Assembly (NCBI RefSeq): GCF_003846445.2
Contig: NZ_CP030139.2
Coordinates: 1,302,001-1,366,000 of the forward strand
Reading direction: 5' to 3'
From: Synechococcus elongatus PCC 11801
GTDB taxonomy: Bacteria > Cyanobacteriota > Cyanobacteriia > Synechococcales > Synechococcaceae
Length of the DNA: 64,000 nucleotides
Part shown: positions 17,767 to 27,694 of the stretch, piece after piece
How the letters are laid out: every line of letters begins with the position of its first letter
Position numbering within the stretch: the first letter of the stretch is position 1
Notes under the pieces: generated by a model
Databases searched by the model: none
Told to the model about the DNA's origin: nothing
Seen by the model: the letters and a program-made list of their open reading frames with translations, nothing else
Made by a program: the position numbers and the translations under genes

Positions 17767-19734
17767 ATGGGCAAGGTTATCGGCATCGACCTCGGAACAA
17801 CCAATAGCTGTGTTGCAGTGCTCGAAGGTGGTAAACCCATCATCGTGACGAACCGAGAGGGCGATCGCACAACCCCCAGTATTGTGGCAGTGGGCCGTAA
17901 AGGGGATCGGATTGTTGGCCGAATGGCAAAGCGGCAGGCCGTCACCAATGCTGAAAATACGGTTTACAGCATCAAACGCTTTATCGGACGCCGTTGGGAA
18001 GATACTGAAGCCGAACGCAGCCGGGTGACCTACACCTGTGTGCCGGGAAAGGACGACACGGTCAACGTGATGATCCGCGATCGTGTTTGTACGCCCCAGG
18101 AAGTCTCGGCCATGGTGCTGCAAAAACTACGCCAAGACGCAGAAGCTTTTCTCGGGGAACCGATCACCCAAGCCGTCATCACAGTTCCCGCCTATTTCAC
18201 TGATGCTCAGCGTCAAGCCACCAAGGATTCGGGAGCGATCGCGGGCTTAGAAGTCCTGCGAATTGTCAATGAACCGACAGCGGCAGCTCTCTCCTACGGC
18301 TTGGATAAGCTTGATGAGAATAGCCGCATTTTGGTGTTTGACTTGGGGGGTGGGACACTCGACGTCTCTATCCTGCAGCTCGGTGACGGGGTTTTTGAAG
18401 TTAAAGCAACCGCTGGCAATAATCACCTCGGTGGCGATGATTTCGATGCTGTAATTGTCGATTGGCTTGCCGATAACTTTCTGAAAGCCGAAGGGATTGA
18501 TCTACGCCAAGACAAAATGGCGATTCAGCGGCTGCGCGAAGCCTCTGAACAAGCCAAAATTGATCTGTCGACCCTGCCAACAACAACCATCAATCTGCCC
18601 TTTATCGCGACAGCAACCGTTGATGGAGCACCAGAGCCTAAGCATATTGAAGTTGAGCTGCATCGCGAGCAATTTGAAGCACTGGCCACCCATCTTGTTC
18701 AGGCCACCATCGAGCCGATCAAGCAGGCCCTAAAAGACAGTCATCTGACCCTAGATCAAATCGACCGCATTTTGCTGGTCGGTGGTTCTAGCCGCATTCC
18801 GGCTATTCAGCAGGCAGTGCAACAGTTTTTTGGGGGCAAAGCGCCAGATCTGACGATTAACCCCGATGAAGCGATCGCTTTAGGAGCAGCCATTCAAGCA
18901 GGCGTCTTGGGCGGCGAAGTCCAAGATGTCTTGCTCTTGGATGTGATCCCGCTTTCCTTGGGGCTAGAAACGCTGGGCGGTGTCTTCACCAAAATCATCG
19001 AGCGCAATACCACGATCCCCACTAGTCGCACCCAGGTTTTCACCACAGCAACCGACGGCCAGGTCATGGTGGAGGTTCATGTCCTGCAAGGGGAGCGGGC
19101 ACTGGTTAAAGATAACAAGAGCTTGGGGCGCTTTCAGTTGACAGGGATTCCTCCTGCGCCACGGGGTGTTCCCCAAATCGAGTTGGCTTTTGATATTGAT
19201 GCCGACGGTATTCTCAATGTCTCGGCTCGCGATCGCGGGACGGGACGGGCACAGGGGATTCGCATCACCAGTACCGGCGGTCTAACATCCGATGAAATTG
19301 AGGCGATGCGTCGTGATGCCGAACTCTATCAAGAAGCAGATCAAATCAACCTGCAATTAATTGAGCTGCGGACTCAATTTGAGAACCTGCGCTACAGCTT
19401 TGAATCAACGCTACAGAATAACCGCGAGTTACTGACTGCTGAGCAGCAGGAGCCGATTGAAACTGCGCTTGCAGAATTGGTGACCAATCTCGAGTCTGCG
19501 ACCAACGAGGCAGAGCTAAATCAGCTGCGCCAACAACTCGATGCCCTCAAACAACAGCTCTATGCGATCGGGGCAGCCGCTTATCGTCAAGGCGTCACAG
19601 TTGCCAGTGTGCCTGGGCAACCCACCTTTGCGGATCTCATTGGCGATGCTGGTGACGATGCCAATGAGACCGTAGCCATCAGTCCCAACGACGCTGAAGC
19701 AACGGTGACAGCGGATTACGAGGCGATTGAGTAG
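17767..19734 (+). CDS. dnaK: Hsp70 chaperone DnaK
   Basis: A 655-residue Hsp70 with [13 protein letters not shown] at the N-terminus, the ATPase signatures [11 protein letters not shown] and [12 protein letters not shown], the hydrophobic linker [13 protein letters not shown] and a peptide-binding domain. The C-terminus is acidic (ADYEAIE) rather than the EEVD of eukaryotes. Cyanobacteria usually have several dnaK genes; linkage to grpE and dnaJ suggests this is the main, essential housekeeping copy (DnaK2 class). In the short leader a GAGTAG-gcgt-CTACTC dyad occurs at 17705-17720; no CIRCE element was found. Confidence 0.97.
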   Translation: MGKVIGIDLGTTNSCVAVLEGGKPIIVTNREGDRTTPSIVAVGRKGDRIVGRMAKRQAVTNAENTVYSIKRFIGRRWEDTEAERSRVTYTCVPGKDDTVNVMIRDRVCTPQEVSAMVLQKLRQDAEAFLGEPITQAVITVPAYFTDAQRQATKDSGAIAGLEVLRIVNEPTAAALSYGLDKLDENSRILVFDLGGGTLDVSILQLGDGVFEVKATAGNNHLGGDDFDAVIVDWLADNFLKAEGIDLRQDKMAIQRLREASEQAKIDLSTLPTTTINLPFIATATVDGAPEPKHIEVELHREQFEALATHLVQATIEPIKQALKDSHLTLDQIDRILLVGGSSRIPAIQQAVQQFFGGKAPDLTINPDEAIALGAAIQAGVLGGEVQDVLLLDVIPLSLGLETLGGVFTKIIERNTTIPTSRTQVFTTATDGQVMVEVHVLQGERALVKDNKSLGRFQLTGIPPAPRGVPQIELAFDIDADGILNVSARDRGTGRAQGIRITSTGGLTSDEIEAMRRDAELYQEADQINLQLIELRTQFENLRYSFESTLQNNRELLTAEQQEPIETALAELVTNLESATNEAELNQLRQQLDALKQQLYAIGAAAYRQGVTVASVPGQPTFADLIGDAGDDANETVAISPNDAEATVTADYEAIE

Positions 19735-19880
19735 AGCGATCGCCCGTTGCGACCAAGCTGGGATGAGTGGCATACATTAAGGGCTGAGCAGGTCGTCAAT
19801 TCAAGCGCATCGGCACTGTGGAGAGAGCGATCGGCTTATCCTAGGAAAATCTGCTCACTTCGCTCGACCCCATTCAGCCC

Positions 19881-21011
19881 ATGGCTGCTGACTACTATCA
19901 ACTGCTTGGCGTTGCTCGCGACGCAGACAAGGACGAAATTAAGCGTGCTTATCGGCGTTTGGCTCGCAAGTACCATCCAGATGTCAATAAAGAGCCGGGC
20001 GCTGAAGACAAATTTAAAGAGATCAACCGCGCCTACGAGGTGCTGTCGGAGCCCGAAACCCGTGCTCGCTACGACCAATTTGGTGAGGCTGGCGTCTCGG
20101 GTGCAGGGGCTGCTGGCTTCCAAGACTTTGGCGATATGGGTGGATTCGCCGATATCTTCGAAACCTTCTTTAGTGGTTTCGGTGGCATGGGTGGGCAACA
20201 GGCTGCAACCCGTCGCCGGGGACCAACCCGAGGTGAGGATCTACGACTAGATCTCAAGCTCGAATTCCGCGATGCCATCTTTGGCGGCGAAAAAGAAATT
20301 CGGGTCACCCACGAAGAGACTTGCAGTACCTGCCAAGGCAGTGGCGCTAAGGCTGGCACTCGGCCCCAAACCTGCACAACCTGTGGTGGCAGTGGCCAAG
20401 TGCGTCGTGCCACACGCACCCCTTTCGGGAGTTTTACCCAAGTCTCGGTCTGTCCGACCTGCGAAGGGAGCGGTCAGATGATTGTCGACAAGTGCGACGA
20501 TTGTGGCGGAGCAGGACGACTGCGGCGACCAAAGAAACTCAAAATTAATATCCCAGCTGGCGTGGATAGCGGCACTCGGCTGCGCGTAGCCAACGAAGGG
20601 GATGCGGGGATGCGGGGCGGGCCGCCGGGAGATCTCTATGTCTACCTGTTCGTCAGCGACGATACGCAGTTTCGTCGGGAGGGGATCAATCTCTTTTCGA
20701 CCGTATCAATCAGCTACCTACAAGCCATTTTGGGCTGCAGTTTGGAAGTGCAAACAGTCGATGGCCCGACTGAGCTGATCATTCCGCCAGGTACACAACC
20801 CAATGCCGTGCTGACCGTCGAAGGCAAAGGCGTTCCTCGTCTCGGCAACCCCGTGGCACGGGGCAACCTATTGGTCACGATTAAGGTTGAAATTCCCACC
20901 AAAATTAGCGCCGAAGAGCGCGAGCTGCTGGAGAAAGTGGTGCAAATTCGCGGCGATCGCGCGGGGAAAGGGGGAATCGAAGGCTTCTTTAAGGGAGTAT
21001 TTGGCGGATGA
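19881..21011 (+). CDS. dnaJ: Hsp40 co-chaperone DnaJ
   Basis: A 376-residue type I DnaJ: J domain (residues 1-70) with the HPD triad in YHPDVNK, a Gly/Phe-rich linker (~75-125), four CxxCxGxG zinc repeats ([32 protein letters not shown], residues ~145-215), and the C-terminal substrate domains. It stimulates DnaK ATPase and delivers substrates. It starts 146 bases after dnaK and overlaps the next gene by four bases, so it probably heads a coupled dnaJ-tusA-like-rsgA unit. Confidence 0.97.
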   Translation: MAADYYQLLGVARDADKDEIKRAYRRLARKYHPDVNKEPGAEDKFKEINRAYEVLSEPETRARYDQFGEAGVSGAGAAGFQDFGDMGGFADIFETFFSGFGGMGGQQAATRRRGPTRGEDLRLDLKLEFRDAIFGGEKEIRVTHEETCSTCQGSGAKAGTRPQTCTTCGGSGQVRRATRTPFGSFTQVSVCPTCEGSGQMIVDKCDDCGGAGRLRRPKKLKINIPAGVDSGTRLRVANEGDAGMRGGPPGDLYVYLFVSDDTQFRREGINLFSTVSISYLQAILGCSLEVQTVDGPTELIIPPGTQPNAVLTVEGKGVPRLGNPVARGNLLVTIKVEIPTKISAEERELLEKVVQIRGDRAGKGGIEGFFKGVFGG

Positions 21012-21259
21012 GTCAGCCTGACGATCGACTCGATCTGCGCGGTATTGTCTGCCCGATCAACTTTGTTCGCACCAAGCTGAAGCTAGAACAAATGCCCGCT
21101 GGTAGCTTGCTGGAAGTCTGGTTGGATGCAGGCGAACCCGTAGAGCAAGTGCCCGATAGTCTGCGACTAGAAGGCTACGGAGTCGAATTGCTGCCCCCTG
21201 AAACGGAACAGCCTCATCGGCGGCTCTGGGTGCGATCGCCGGAGCAACCGATCGCATGA
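21008..21259 (+). CDS. TusA-family sulfur-carrier-like protein
   Basis: An 83-residue protein of the TusA/YeeD/SirA fold: [20 protein letters not shown] (key part RGIVCPINF) carries the family Cys at residue 16, though the usual CPxP is CPIN. The second half has the typical beta-alpha-beta pattern ending RRLWVRS. Members carry persulfide sulfur or deliver it for tRNA thiolation; the specific role here is unknown. It overlaps dnaJ and rsgA by four bases at each end (ATGA), strong evidence for translational coupling. Confidence 0.88.
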   Translation: MSQPDDRLDLRGIVCPINFVRTKLKLEQMPAGSLLEVWLDAGEPVEQVPDSLRLEGYGVELLPPETEQPHRRLWVRSPEQPIA

Positions 21260-22308
21260 CTGCTGCTCTCGCCGGAACAGTGGTGGCTGTTCAAGCGAAC
21301 TTCTATCGCGTACAACTTCACCACCCTCCGGCTGATCACCCTGCGCTGTTGCTCTGCACCCGCCGTAGTCGCCTGCTGAAAACAGGACAGCGGGTCATGG
21401 TGGGCGATCGCGTTTGGGTAGAAGAACCCGACTGGCAGGGGCAACGAGGTGCGATCGCGGCGATTGAACCCCGGAGGAGTGAACTGGATCGCCCGGCGAT
21501 CGCCAATGTCGATCAGATTTTGCTGGTGTTTGCAGTTGCTGAACCGGATCTGGATCCGTTGCAACTCAGTCGTTTTTTGATTACGGCGGAAAGCACTGGT
21601 ATTCAGGTTCAGCTCTGTCTGAGCAAATGTGACTTGGTGACCTCTGAAGCGATCGCCCAGTGGCAAAGTCGCCTAGATCAGTGGGGCTACCAACCGCTTT
21701 GGCTCAGCCAAAATCAACCAGAGCGCTGGCCATCGCTTTTGGCGCAGCTCACAGGACGCACCACCGTGGTGGCGGGTCCCTCAGGGGTTGGGAAGTCGAG
21801 CTTGATCAATCGATTGATTCCCGATCTCGAACTGCGTACCGCTAAGGTCTCAGGCAAGCTGGGACGAGGTCGCCACACGACACGACATGTTGAGCTGTTT
21901 GAGTTGCCCCAAGGCGGACTGCTCGCTGATAGTCCGGGCTTTAACCAGCCGGATTTGACCTGTAGCGATCGCGAGTTGGCACAGTATTTCCCAGAAATTC
22001 GCCAGCGCTTGGCCGAAGTCAGCTGTCAATTCCAAGACTGCCGCCATTTGGAAGAACCCGGTTGCTGCATCCGTGGCGATTGGGAGCGTTATGTCCACTA
22101 CCAAAGCCTGCTGGAAGAAGCGATTGCCCAAACCCAGCAACAAAACCGTAGTAATCAAGAGGAGATTGGCTTCAAGCGCAAAAGTGCCGATGGGGGCAAG
22201 CTCCGCTATGAACCCAAGCTGCAAAGTCGGCGCTATCGACGAGATTCGCGGCGATCACAGCATCAGACTGTCGCCGAAGCGCTCCATAACGCCGAGCTAG
22301 AAGACTGA
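21256..22308 (+). CDS. rsgA: Small-subunit ribosome biogenesis GTPase RsgA
   Basis: A 350-residue circularly permuted GTPase. An OB-fold domain (~1-75) is followed by G4 (SKCDLV, ~119-124), then G1 GPSGVGKSSLIN (~175-186), DSPGF as G3, and a C-terminal zinc domain with CQFQDC and CCIRG. RsgA releases RbfA and checks 30S maturation. It is the third gene of the overlapping dnaJ unit. The C-terminal tail (RRYRRDSRRS) is basic, consistent with rRNA binding. Confidence 0.95.
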   Translation: MTAALAGTVVAVQANFYRVQLHHPPADHPALLLCTRRSRLLKTGQRVMVGDRVWVEEPDWQGQRGAIAAIEPRRSELDRPAIANVDQILLVFAVAEPDLDPLQLSRFLITAESTGIQVQLCLSKCDLVTSEAIAQWQSRLDQWGYQPLWLSQNQPERWPSLLAQLTGRTTVVAGPSGVGKSSLINRLIPDLELRTAKVSGKLGRGRHTTRHVELFELPQGGLLADSPGFNQPDLTCSDRELAQYFPEIRQRLAEVSCQFQDCRHLEEPGCCIRGDWERYVHYQSLLEEAIAQTQQQNRSNQEEIGFKRKSADGGKLRYEPKLQSRRYRRDSRRSQHQTVAEALHNAELED

Positions 22309-22375
22309 GTAACCGATCAAGGCGAAGTCTGAAGATTCGTTAGGATCGCGCCATCCTTTCGATTCCTGGCGCGGC

Positions 22376-22798
22376 ATGACTGGCTCGACTTGGCAGTACA
22401 CCTTGCTCTACGACGGTGGCTGTCCGCTCTGTCTGCGCGAGGTGCGCTTTTTGCAGCGGCGCGATCGCCAGAACCGCATCCAGTTTGTCGATATTGATGC
22501 GCCGGATTATGACCCCGAGCGCTATGCGGGGATCAGCTACGAGCAAGCGATGGGACGCATCCATGCCATTCGAAATGACGGTGCGATTCTGCAGGATGTA
22601 GAAGTATTCCGACAGCTCTATGCCGCGATCGGACTGGGCTGGATCTACGCACCGACACGCTGGCCACTACTGCGATCGCTAATTGATTGGGTCTACAGTC
22701 TCTGGGCCGAACGCCGTCTGGCATTGACTGGCCGACCTGATTTGGCCACCTTGGCTGCGAACCGTCAGTGTAGCGATCGCTGTCGAGTCTCCAGTTAG
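22376..22798 (+). CDS. DCC-family thiol-disulfide oxidoreductase-like protein (DUF393)
   Basis: A 140-residue protein with the DUF393 signature YDGGCPLC at residues ~13-20, followed by [11 protein letters not shown], and the later motif ALYAAIG-like [11 protein letters not shown] with a hydrophobic helix. The C-terminus has two further cysteines (NRQCSDRC). The fold is thioredoxin-like with the D-x-x-C-P-x-C active site; biological substrates are not known. It stands 68 bases after rsgA and 70 before the acyl-CoA synthetase gene. Confidence 0.88.
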   Translation: MTGSTWQYTLLYDGGCPLCLREVRFLQRRDRQNRIQFVDIDAPDYDPERYAGISYEQAMGRIHAIRNDGAILQDVEVFRQLYAAIGLGWIYAPTRWPLLRSLIDWVYSLWAERRLALTGRPDLATLAANRQCSDRCRVSS

Positions 22799-22868
22799 CA
22801 GAAGCCGTCGTGAATACTGCATTCAGGCATTTCCTTGCCTAGGCTGGGAACAGAGTACGGGAGTCGTC

Positions 22869-25580
22869 ATGGCCTTTCACGATGTTCTTGGCCACCAGCC
22901 CCATCCGCTCGATGCCATTTTCCGACCTCGTCGAGTAGCAGTTGTTGGGGCCAGCGAAAAACCCGGAAGTGTCGGGCGCACACTCCTCTGGAACCTGATC
23001 CAGTCACCGTTTGGGGGCACCGTCTACCCAGTCAATCCAAGACGGGAGAGCATTCTCGGCATTCAGGCTTATCCCAACCTGCGCGCTCTGCCAGAACCCG
23101 TGGACTTGGTGGTGATTGCCATTCCAGCTCCCAAGGTGCCGGCGATCATTGCCGACTGTGTGGCTTTGGGGATTCGTGGCGCGATCGTGCTTTCGGCTGG
23201 CTTTAAAGAAATTGGCCCCGCCGGCCAAGCCCTCGAAGCTGAGATTCAACAACTGGCACGGCAAGGCAACTTGCGGTTGATTGGCCCTAACTGTTTAGGG
23301 CTGATGAATCCGCTGACAGGATTGAACGCGACCTTTGCCGATGGTGCTGCCCAGCCAGGGAATCTTGCCTTCATCAGCCAGAGCGGAGCACTCTGCACCT
23401 CGATTTTGGATTGGAGCCGCCGCGAAAATGTTGGCTTCAGCGCCTTTGTCTCGATCGGTTCGATGCTAGATGTCAGCTGGGGCGACTTGATCTATTACTT
23501 CGGCGACGATCCCCATACCCAGAGCATCGTGCTCTACATGGAGTCGATCGGGCAGGCGCGATCGTTTCTCTCTGCGGCGCGCGAAGTCGCCCTCAGCAAG
23601 CCGATCATCGTGATCAAAGCAGGACGGACGGCGGCGGCAGCCCAAGCAGCTGCCTCTCATACGGGTGCCCTCGCTGGCAGTGATGCAGTCCTTGATGCGG
23701 CCTTTCAGCGCTGCGGCGTCCTGCGAGTCGACAGCATTGATGAACTGTTCAGCATGTCGGAGGTGCTAGCCAAGCAACCGCGACCAAAAGGGCGACGCCT
23801 GACAATTTTGACCAATGCCGGTGGCCCGGGTGTGCTGGCAACCGATGCGCTGATTCAAGGCGGTGGCAGCTTAGCGCCCTTAGCTCCTGAGACGATCGCA
23901 GCGCTCGATCGCGTGCTCCCAGTCCATTGGAGCCATGGTAATCCGATCGATGTTTTGGGCGATGCCACTGCCGATCGCTACGGTGAGGCGATTCAAATTG
24001 CTGCTGGGGACCCTAACAGCGATGGTCTGCTGGTCATTCTGACGCCCCAAGCCATGACCGATCCTTCGGCGATCGCCCAGACCCTGGCCGACTACACTGC
24101 CCAGTCTGCCAAGCCGATTTTGGCGAGCTGGATGGGGGGCGATCGCGTGGCTGCAGGGGAAGCCTTGCTCAATCGCGCTCATATTTCCACGTTTGCCTAT
24201 CCCGATGCAGCCGCTCGGACTTTCAATCTGCTCTGGCAGTACAGCGACAACCTCAACAGCTTGTATGAAACTCCGACACTCGTGCCCGATCCCGAGCAGG
24301 ATCCAGCGCGAGTGGAGGCAATTTTAGAAGCCGCCCTTGCCAGCGATCGCACGCTGCTATCAGAACTGGAATCCAAGCAGATTCTTGCGGCCTACGGCAT
24401 TCCGACCATTCCGGGGGTGATTGCAACCACTCCTGCAGAAGCCGTAGCGATCGCTGCAGACTATGGCTATCCCGTCGTTGCCAAGCTGCATTCCCACACC
24501 ATTACCCACAAGAGCGATGTCGGCGGGGTGCAGCTCAATCTGCAAAATGCGATCGCGGTGGAGCAAGCCTTTGCAGCGATTCAGAGCCGTGTGCCCGAAG
24601 CGGATTTTCTGGGGGTATGCATCCAACCCCAAATCGCGCAGCAAGGCTATGAGCTAATTGTCGGCGCTTCCCTCGATCCTCAGTTTGGGCCGGTGCTGCT
24701 GTTTGGTAGCGGTGGGCGACTGGTGGAAGTCTATGAAGATCGAGCCTTAGGGCTGCCGCCGCTGAATACGACCTTGGCCGAACGGCTGATGGAAAAAACG
24801 CGGATTTGGACGGCGCTACAAGGCGTACGGGGACAAGCAGCGGTGGATTTTGAGGCGCTGAAGGCTCTGCTCGTCCGCTTCAGTCGTCTCGTTTTAGAAC
24901 AACCCCGCATTCGCGAAATTGAAATCAATCCTCTGCTGGCGACACCGGGTGGCGGCTTACTGGCCCTGGATGCCCGTGTTGTCTTACATCCAGCGAGCTG
25001 CGATCGCGCTGACTTACCACGGGCGGCGATTCGGCCCTATCCCAGCCACTACCAAACCCGCGTACAGCTCAAGGATGGCCAGACTGTCCAACTGCGGCCA
25101 ATTCGACCGGAAGATGAACCATTAGTGGTGGACTTTCATCGCAGCCTTTCCGAGGAAACGGTCTATCGTCGCTACGCTCATTTGATCAAGCTGGATCACC
25201 GCATCCGTCATACGCGTCTGACCCGAGTTTGCTTTGTCGACTACGACCAAGAGATGGCGATCGTGGCCGAGCGAGAACAGAACGGCCAGCCGCAGATTAT
25301 CGGCATCGGTCGCCTCAGTGCCATTCATGGCAGTCGCGATCGCGAGTTTGCGATCACAATCAGCGATGCCTATCAGGATCAAGGGTTAGGTCGGCAGATC
25401 TTGAGCCACCTGATCGCCATTGGCCGAGCAGAAAGGTGCGATCGCCTGATCGGCTGGATTCTGCAGAGTAATCGCGCCATGATTCACCTCGCCGAGCAGC
25501 TTGGCTTTAGCCTCAGCCGCGATCGTGAGGAGATGGTGGAGGTACAACTACCACTGCAGGATCCTGTGCCAGTCGCTTAG
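22869..25580 (+). CDS. ADP-forming acyl-CoA synthetase fused to GNAT acetyltransferase
   Basis: A 903-residue multidomain protein. Order: CoA-binding Rossmann domain (~15-110, [12 protein letters not shown]), succinyl-CoA-ligase-like domains (~150-460) with the candidate phospho-His in [11 protein letters not shown] (~262), an ATP-grasp domain (~490-710, [11 protein letters not shown]), and a GNAT acetyltransferase domain (~735-890, [15 protein letters not shown]). Related fusions are either acetate/acyl-CoA ligases (ADP-forming) or Pat-type protein lysine acetyltransferases with regulatory, inactive synthetase parts; the intact His and ATP-grasp motif here favour a potentially active synthetase. 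Neighbouring acetate kinase and phosphoketolase genes fit a role in acetyl metabolism. The end overlaps the convergent phosphatase gene by four bases. Confidence 0.9.
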   Translation: MAFHDVLGHQPHPLDAIFRPRRVAVVGASEKPGSVGRTLLWNLIQSPFGGTVYPVNPRRESILGIQAYPNLRALPEPVDLVVIAIPAPKVPAIIADCVALGIRGAIVLSAGFKEIGPAGQALEAEIQQLARQGNLRLIGPNCLGLMNPLTGLNATFADGAAQPGNLAFISQSGALCTSILDWSRRENVGFSAFVSIGSMLDVSWGDLIYYFGDDPHTQSIVLYMESIGQARSFLSAAREVALSKPIIVIKAGRTAAAAQAAASHTGALAGSDAVLDAAFQRCGVLRVDSIDELFSMSEVLAKQPRPKGRRLTILTNAGGPGVLATDALIQGGGSLAPLAPETIAALDRVLPVHWSHGNPIDVLGDATADRYGEAIQIAAGDPNSDGLLVILTPQAMTDPSAIAQTLADYTAQSAKPILASWMGGDRVAAGEALLNRAHISTFAYPDAAARTFNLLWQYSDNLNSLYETPTLVPDPEQDPARVEAILEAALASDRTLLSELESKQILAAYGIPTIPGVIATTPAEAVAIAADYGYPVVAKLHSHTITHKSDVGGVQLNLQNAIAVEQAFAAIQSRVPEADFLGVCIQPQIAQQGYELIVGASLDPQFGPVLLFGSGGRLVEVYEDRALGLPPLNTTLAERLMEKTRIWTALQGVRGQAAVDFEALKALLVRFSRLVLEQPRIREIEINPLLATPGGGLLALDARVVLHPASCDRADLPRAAIRPYPSHYQTRVQLKDGQTVQLRPIRPEDEPLVVDFHRSLSEETVYRRYAHLIKLDHRIRHTRLTRVCFVDYDQEMAIVAEREQNGQPQIIGIGRLSAIHGSRDREFAITISDAYQDQGLGRQILSHLIAIGRAERCDRLIGWILQSNRAMIHLAEQLGFSLSRDREEMVEVQLPLQDPVPVA

Positions 25581-26215
25581 GTGCCAGCGCGATCGCGTAA
25601 CTCCGGCGGCAAATGACTGCGATCGCCCAAGCGTTCCAGACAGGGGCCGTGCTGATCAAACGACAAAATCGAGAGCGAGGCCACCGGCATGGCAATGCGA
25701 TCGCGGTAGCGCCCCAGATCAATCCCCAGTAGGTTGCAGAGCAGAATTCGCAGCGTCGCTTTGTGGGAGACAACCAGAACGTTGCCATCCGCGATCGTCT
25801 CAGTAATTTCTTGAATCACGAGGCTGACCCGACTGGCAACCACCACCGCACTTTCGCCACCCGTGGGTGGATTCCAGGCCGGTTCCGCCAGCCAATGCAG
25901 ATAGTCTTGCTGGTGGCTGGCCATCACCTCATCGGGAGTGCGATCTTCCCAAACACCGAAGTCGATTTCGCGCAGCCCATCCCGAATCCGCATTGAAAGC
26001 TTGGCTTGCTGACAGAGCGGCTGAGCCGTTTCCTGAGCCCGCAGCATCGGACTAACGTAGGCAGCCTGCCAATCCAAATCGGCATAGGTGTCCGCTAAAG
26101 CCTGAGCCATCTGTTGCCCCGCTTCTGTCAGGGGCGGATTGCCGCTGCCACTGTAGCCACCTTCGCGGCTGGCAGCCGTCTCGCCGTGACGAACTAGGTA
26201 GAGTCTCAAAACCAT
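25577..26215 (-). CDS. Histidine phosphatase (phosphoglycerate-mutase-like) family protein
   Basis: A 212-residue protein starting at ATG 26215. The catalytic RHG is in [11 protein letters not shown] (residues 5-15), the second half-site Glu in [13 protein letters not shown], and the second His in [12 protein letters not shown]. The family includes cofactor-dependent phosphoglycerate mutases, alpha-ribazole phosphatase (CobC) and broad-range phosphatases; [11 protein letters not shown] looks closest to CobC/PhoE types. It lies 8 bases after ackA on the same strand and is probably co-transcribed, so a phosphate ester from carbon metabolism is a possible substrate (inference). Confidence 0.9.
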   Translation of the reverse strand: MVLRLYLVRHGETAASREGGYSGSGNPPLTEAGQQMAQALADTYADLDWQAAYVSPMLRAQETAQPLCQQAKLSMRIRDGLREIDFGVWEDRTPDEVMASHQQDYLHWLAEPAWNPPTGGESAVVVASRVSLVIQEITETIADGNVLVVSHKATLRILLCNLLGIDLGRYRDRIAMPVASLSILSFDQHGPCLERLGDRSHLPPELRDRAGT

Positions 26216-26223
26216 GCCAAACC

Positions 26224-27408
26224 TCAAGTGAAAGACTGTGGGGATCGCAGCAAAGGCAAGGTCAACTGCACCATCTGCCAATCCTCGCGACTATGAATCA
26301 CCCAGACCGCGATCGCGGAGTCTGGACTACTGATGCAGCGATCGCCTGTGGCGGCCATGGCTTGGGGATCGAGCTGAATCGGCAAGCCCGCAAAGTGCTC
26401 GCAGACCACCGGCCACAATGCCCGATAGTTTTCGCCTATTCCACCGGCAAACACCAGCGCATCCAGCCGCTCCAGACTGGCCAACATCGCCCCAAGATGT
26501 CGCCGCAGACTGTGGGTAAACGCCGCTAACGCTAACTGCGATCGCTGATCCCCGGCTTCCGCCGCGATCGCCAACTCCCGCACATCGTTGGAGCGACCAC
26601 TCAAGCCCAGCAGCCCCGACTGTTGGTTCAAGACCGTGCTGAGCTGATGAGGACTACAATCCGGCTGCTGTAAGAGCTGCAGCAGTAAACCCGGATCAAC
26701 GCTGCCGCTACGACTGCCCATCACCAGCCCTTCTAAGGGTGAAAAGCCCATGCTGGTATCGACACTGTGTCCGTTGCGAATTGCTGCCAACGAGCACCCA
26801 TTGCCTAAATGCGCGGTCACCAATTGCAGATCCAAGAGAGGGCGATCGCTCAACTGGGCACAGCGTTCCGCTAAGTATTGATGACTGATGCCGTGGAAGC
26901 CATAGCGGCGATACCCCTGCTCCCACCAGGCATAAGGACCGCCATAGATGGCCGCAGCCACCGGCATTTGCTGATGAAAGGCCGTATCAAACACAGCAAT
27001 CTGGGGCATCGCTGAGCCAAACACCTGCTCCATCAACTCGATTCCCGCCAAGTTGAGAGGATTGTGCAAAGGGGCGAGGTCTGCAGCTTGGGCGATCGCT
27101 GCCTTGACCGCAGACGTGACCAAAATCGGAGCTTGCAGTTGCTGCCCCCCATGGACCACTCGATGCACCACCGCCGCGATCGCGCTGCGATCGGGCAAGG
27201 TCTCTAACGCTGTTTCAAGCCAAGCCGTGCGATCGCTCGACCCTAGAACCTGAACGGAACCATCCGACTGAGTGAGCGTTGCGGTCTGATCGACCTGCCA
27301 GTCAATTTGCACCTGCCAGAAGGGATCAATCGGCTCTGCTGCCGTCGTGATCTCAAACCCTGACAATTTGTAGCTACTGGAACCCGCATTGAAGGTTAGT
27401 AGTTGCAA
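26224..27408 (-). CDS. ackA: Acetate kinase
   Basis: A 394-residue ASKHA-fold enzyme interconverting acetyl phosphate + ADP and acetate + ATP. Signatures are FNAGSSSYKLS at the N-terminus, VVHGG, VFDTAFHQ with the family's Phe-Asp-Thr, YRRYGFHGISHQY, HLGNGCS and FAGGIGEN. The order is complete and the length typical. It is divergent from phosphoketolase (286-base shared upstream region), so acetyl phosphate made by Xfp can be turned into ATP and acetate. No phosphotransacetylase gene is in the window. Confidence 0.97.
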   Translation of the reverse strand: MQLLTFNAGSSSYKLSGFEITTAAEPIDPFWQVQIDWQVDQTATLTQSDGSVQVLGSSDRTAWLETALETLPDRSAIAAVVHRVVHGGQQLQAPILVTSAVKAAIAQAADLAPLHNPLNLAGIELMEQVFGSAMPQIAVFDTAFHQQMPVAAAIYGGPYAWWEQGYRRYGFHGISHQYLAERCAQLSDRPLLDLQLVTAHLGNGCSLAAIRNGHSVDTSMGFSPLEGLVMGSRSGSVDPGLLLQLLQQPDCSPHQLSTVLNQQSGLLGLSGRSNDVRELAIAAEAGDQRSQLALAAFTHSLRRHLGAMLASLERLDALVFAGGIGENYRALWPVVCEHFAGLPIQLDPQAMAATGDRCISSPDSAIAVWVIHSREDWQMVQLTLPLLRSPQSFT

Positions 27409-27694
27409 TCGTCAGTACTCCTTGCAGAAATTTCAACAGTCAAAGGCAACAACAGCATGTTCGCTGAATCACATTAATCTTCAATGATCACTAAAAAATT
27501 TCAGTTTTGATAATCCTTGAAAATGCTGATAAATCAGCTACTTTCAGCGATCGCTGCTATTTTTATTTTTGCGATAGGGTTTTAACAGTCCGTCCCGATT
27601 TGATTGAGCGACACTGCAGAATTCTGCCGCGATCGCAGTCAAAAGAAATCAATAATTCGGGATCGCGATAGCATTCATTCTGGTTGAGTCAGTG
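27409..27694. promoter_or_regulatory. Shared divergent promoter region of ackA and xfp
   Basis: This gap between divergent starts must drive both genes. It is AT-rich in the ackA-proximal half (27470-27600) and includes a TTTTTATTTTTG tract around 27560-27571 and a HIP1-like GCGATCGC near 27549. I see no confident -35/-10 pair or known operator. Confidence 0.5.

Noticed and set aside
19747-20250. 167-codon open frame overlapping the start of dnaJ
   Set aside because: Same strand, different frame from dnaJ, whose J domain is unmistakable; no motifs of its own.
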